Assembly (NCBI RefSeq): GCF_001412655.1
Contig: NZ_CP012996.1
Location: forward strand, 1,860,001 to 1,924,000
Origin: Pedobacter sp. PACM 27299
GTDB taxonomy: Bacteria > Bacteroidota > Bacteroidia > Sphingobacteriales > Sphingobacteriaceae
DNA: 64,000 bases
Direction of reading: 5' to 3'
The notes below the pieces were generated by a model, which saw nothing but the letters and a program-made list of their open reading frames with translations, was not told where the DNA came from and searched no databases. A program made the position numbers and the translations under genes. Positions 63,356 through 64,000 of the stretch are shown here, one piece after another. The first letter of the stretch is position 1, and each line of letters opens with the position of its first letter.

Positions 63356-64000
63356 ATGAGCTTTCGCGAGAAAATATTATTCTTTTTTTAGTTTTTTGGG
63401 GCATTTAACGCACTCATATTAGGGGTTTATTTTATCTTCTTTACGGCTAAGAAACATTTGTCTAATTATCTTTTAGGAGCATTATTAGTGGTATTGAGTA
63501 TCAGGATCGGAAAATCGGTCGTCTATTTTTTTGACAGTAGTTTACCTCGGATTTACCTTCAACTTGGACTCACAGCGTGTCTTTTTATTGGTCCGTTTTT
63601 ATGTTTTTTCATCAAATCGGGAGCTAGAAAAATTAAAAGATTGCCAAGGGTGTGGTTATGGCAACTTGTAGGCTGGTTGGTACTCATTGTAGTAATCGGC
63701 ACTATTTATCCTTATGAACATTTTGCTTCTTTATGGTGGAACTACATCATTCCTCTCATTTACTTTCAATGGGCATTTATATTATTTTTTCAGGGTTTTT
63801 ATTGTTGCCAATAGTAAAAAGGTTATTCCATAAAGAAGAGCTAAAGACTTTTGAAAAGTGGATATTAACTATTTACTGTGGGGTCTTGGTACTTTTTGCC
63901 TCCTATGTTTGGGCAATCCTGAATATTACCAAGGGTAGCCATATAGGTGCGGCTGTATTCTTTTCTTTAATTCTTTATTTAGTAGTATTTACATTACTCT
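63356..64000 (+). pseudogene. Broken multi-helix membrane protein, probably an AraC-type regulator with membrane sensor
   Basis: ATG 63356 gives MSFREKILFFF then an in-frame TAG (63389-63391), after which FFGAFNALILGVYFIFFTAKK continues in the same frame. At about 63785-63790 a T6 run shifts the frame; adding one T restores FFSGFLLLPIVKRLFHKEE to the window edge. Several membrane helices. The shape matches N-terminal seven-helix domains of Bacteroidota AraC-type regulators, but the DNA-binding end lies outside the window. Confidence 0.6.

Overview
The window looks like a Bacteroidota chromosome, most likely Sphingobacteriaceae and Pedobacter-like. The pointers are a SusC/SusD pair, many short lipoproteins with an S-A-C or L-F-S-C lipobox, TAnnTTTG-type promoter elements, few Shine-Dalgarno sites, an outer-membrane beta-barrel family protein, a GG-leader peptide with a radical SAM enzyme, and a DUF6266-like remnant. 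Genus is an inference; no rRNA or tRNA gene was seen.

Region 1 (1-25.8 kb) is mostly housekeeping and envelope functions. It holds an MgtA Mg2+ ATPase cut by the window edge, a heavy-metal RND efflux pair (an adaptor with a frameshift at a slippery A7 run, and an RND pump fused to its TolC-like channel), cardiolipin synthase, a Na+/H+ antiporter, an L,D-transpeptidase, a GMC dehydrogenase with its small subunit, the cobT-cobS-cobC cobalamin operon, a zinc metalloprotease lipoprotein, an unusual beta-helix-like protein and a DUF937-OmpA protein.

Region 2 (26-34 kb) carries a SusC/SusD pair followed by a PstS-like periplasmic binding protein, which suggests an outer-membrane import system for a phosphate-like ligand. 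It also has a beta-lactamase-family hydrolase and small unknown genes.

Region 3 (34.4-43.5 kb) is a candidate regulated RiPP system. It contains a 66-aa GG-leader precursor with a CxCxCxC core, a radical SAM/SPASM maturase, a C39-peptidase ABC exporter and a 54-aa membrane protein. Next to these, and transcribed toward them, lies a histidine kinase/response regulator pair. An array of 11-bp-spaced GTTAATG repeats occurs both upstream of the precursor (four copies) and in the promoter between the two-component genes and a small secreted protein/beta-barrel pair (three copies). This ties the parts into one putative regulon.

Region 4 (43.7-55.3 kb) is a seven-gene leftward operon: WG/Sel1 repeat protein, FHA-like protein, 32-aa membrane microprotein, PP2C phosphatase, a RodA/FtsW-transpeptidase fusion, an FHA protein and a Ser/Thr kinase. 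Its content resembles the actinobacterial fhaA-fhaB-pstP-rodA-pbpA-pknA-pknB locus, and it probably couples Ser/Thr phosphorylation to peptidoglycan synthesis.

Region 5 (55.4-64 kb) is AT-rich and decaying. It has a DUF6266-like gene with an internal deletion, an MFS transporter tail, a short-chain dehydrogenase split by a 2574-bp IS21-family element with a 7-bp target duplication, a truncated second dehydrogenase, orphan gene tails and a broken membrane protein at the edge. An M20 peptidase, a CPBP protease and the IS genes appear intact.
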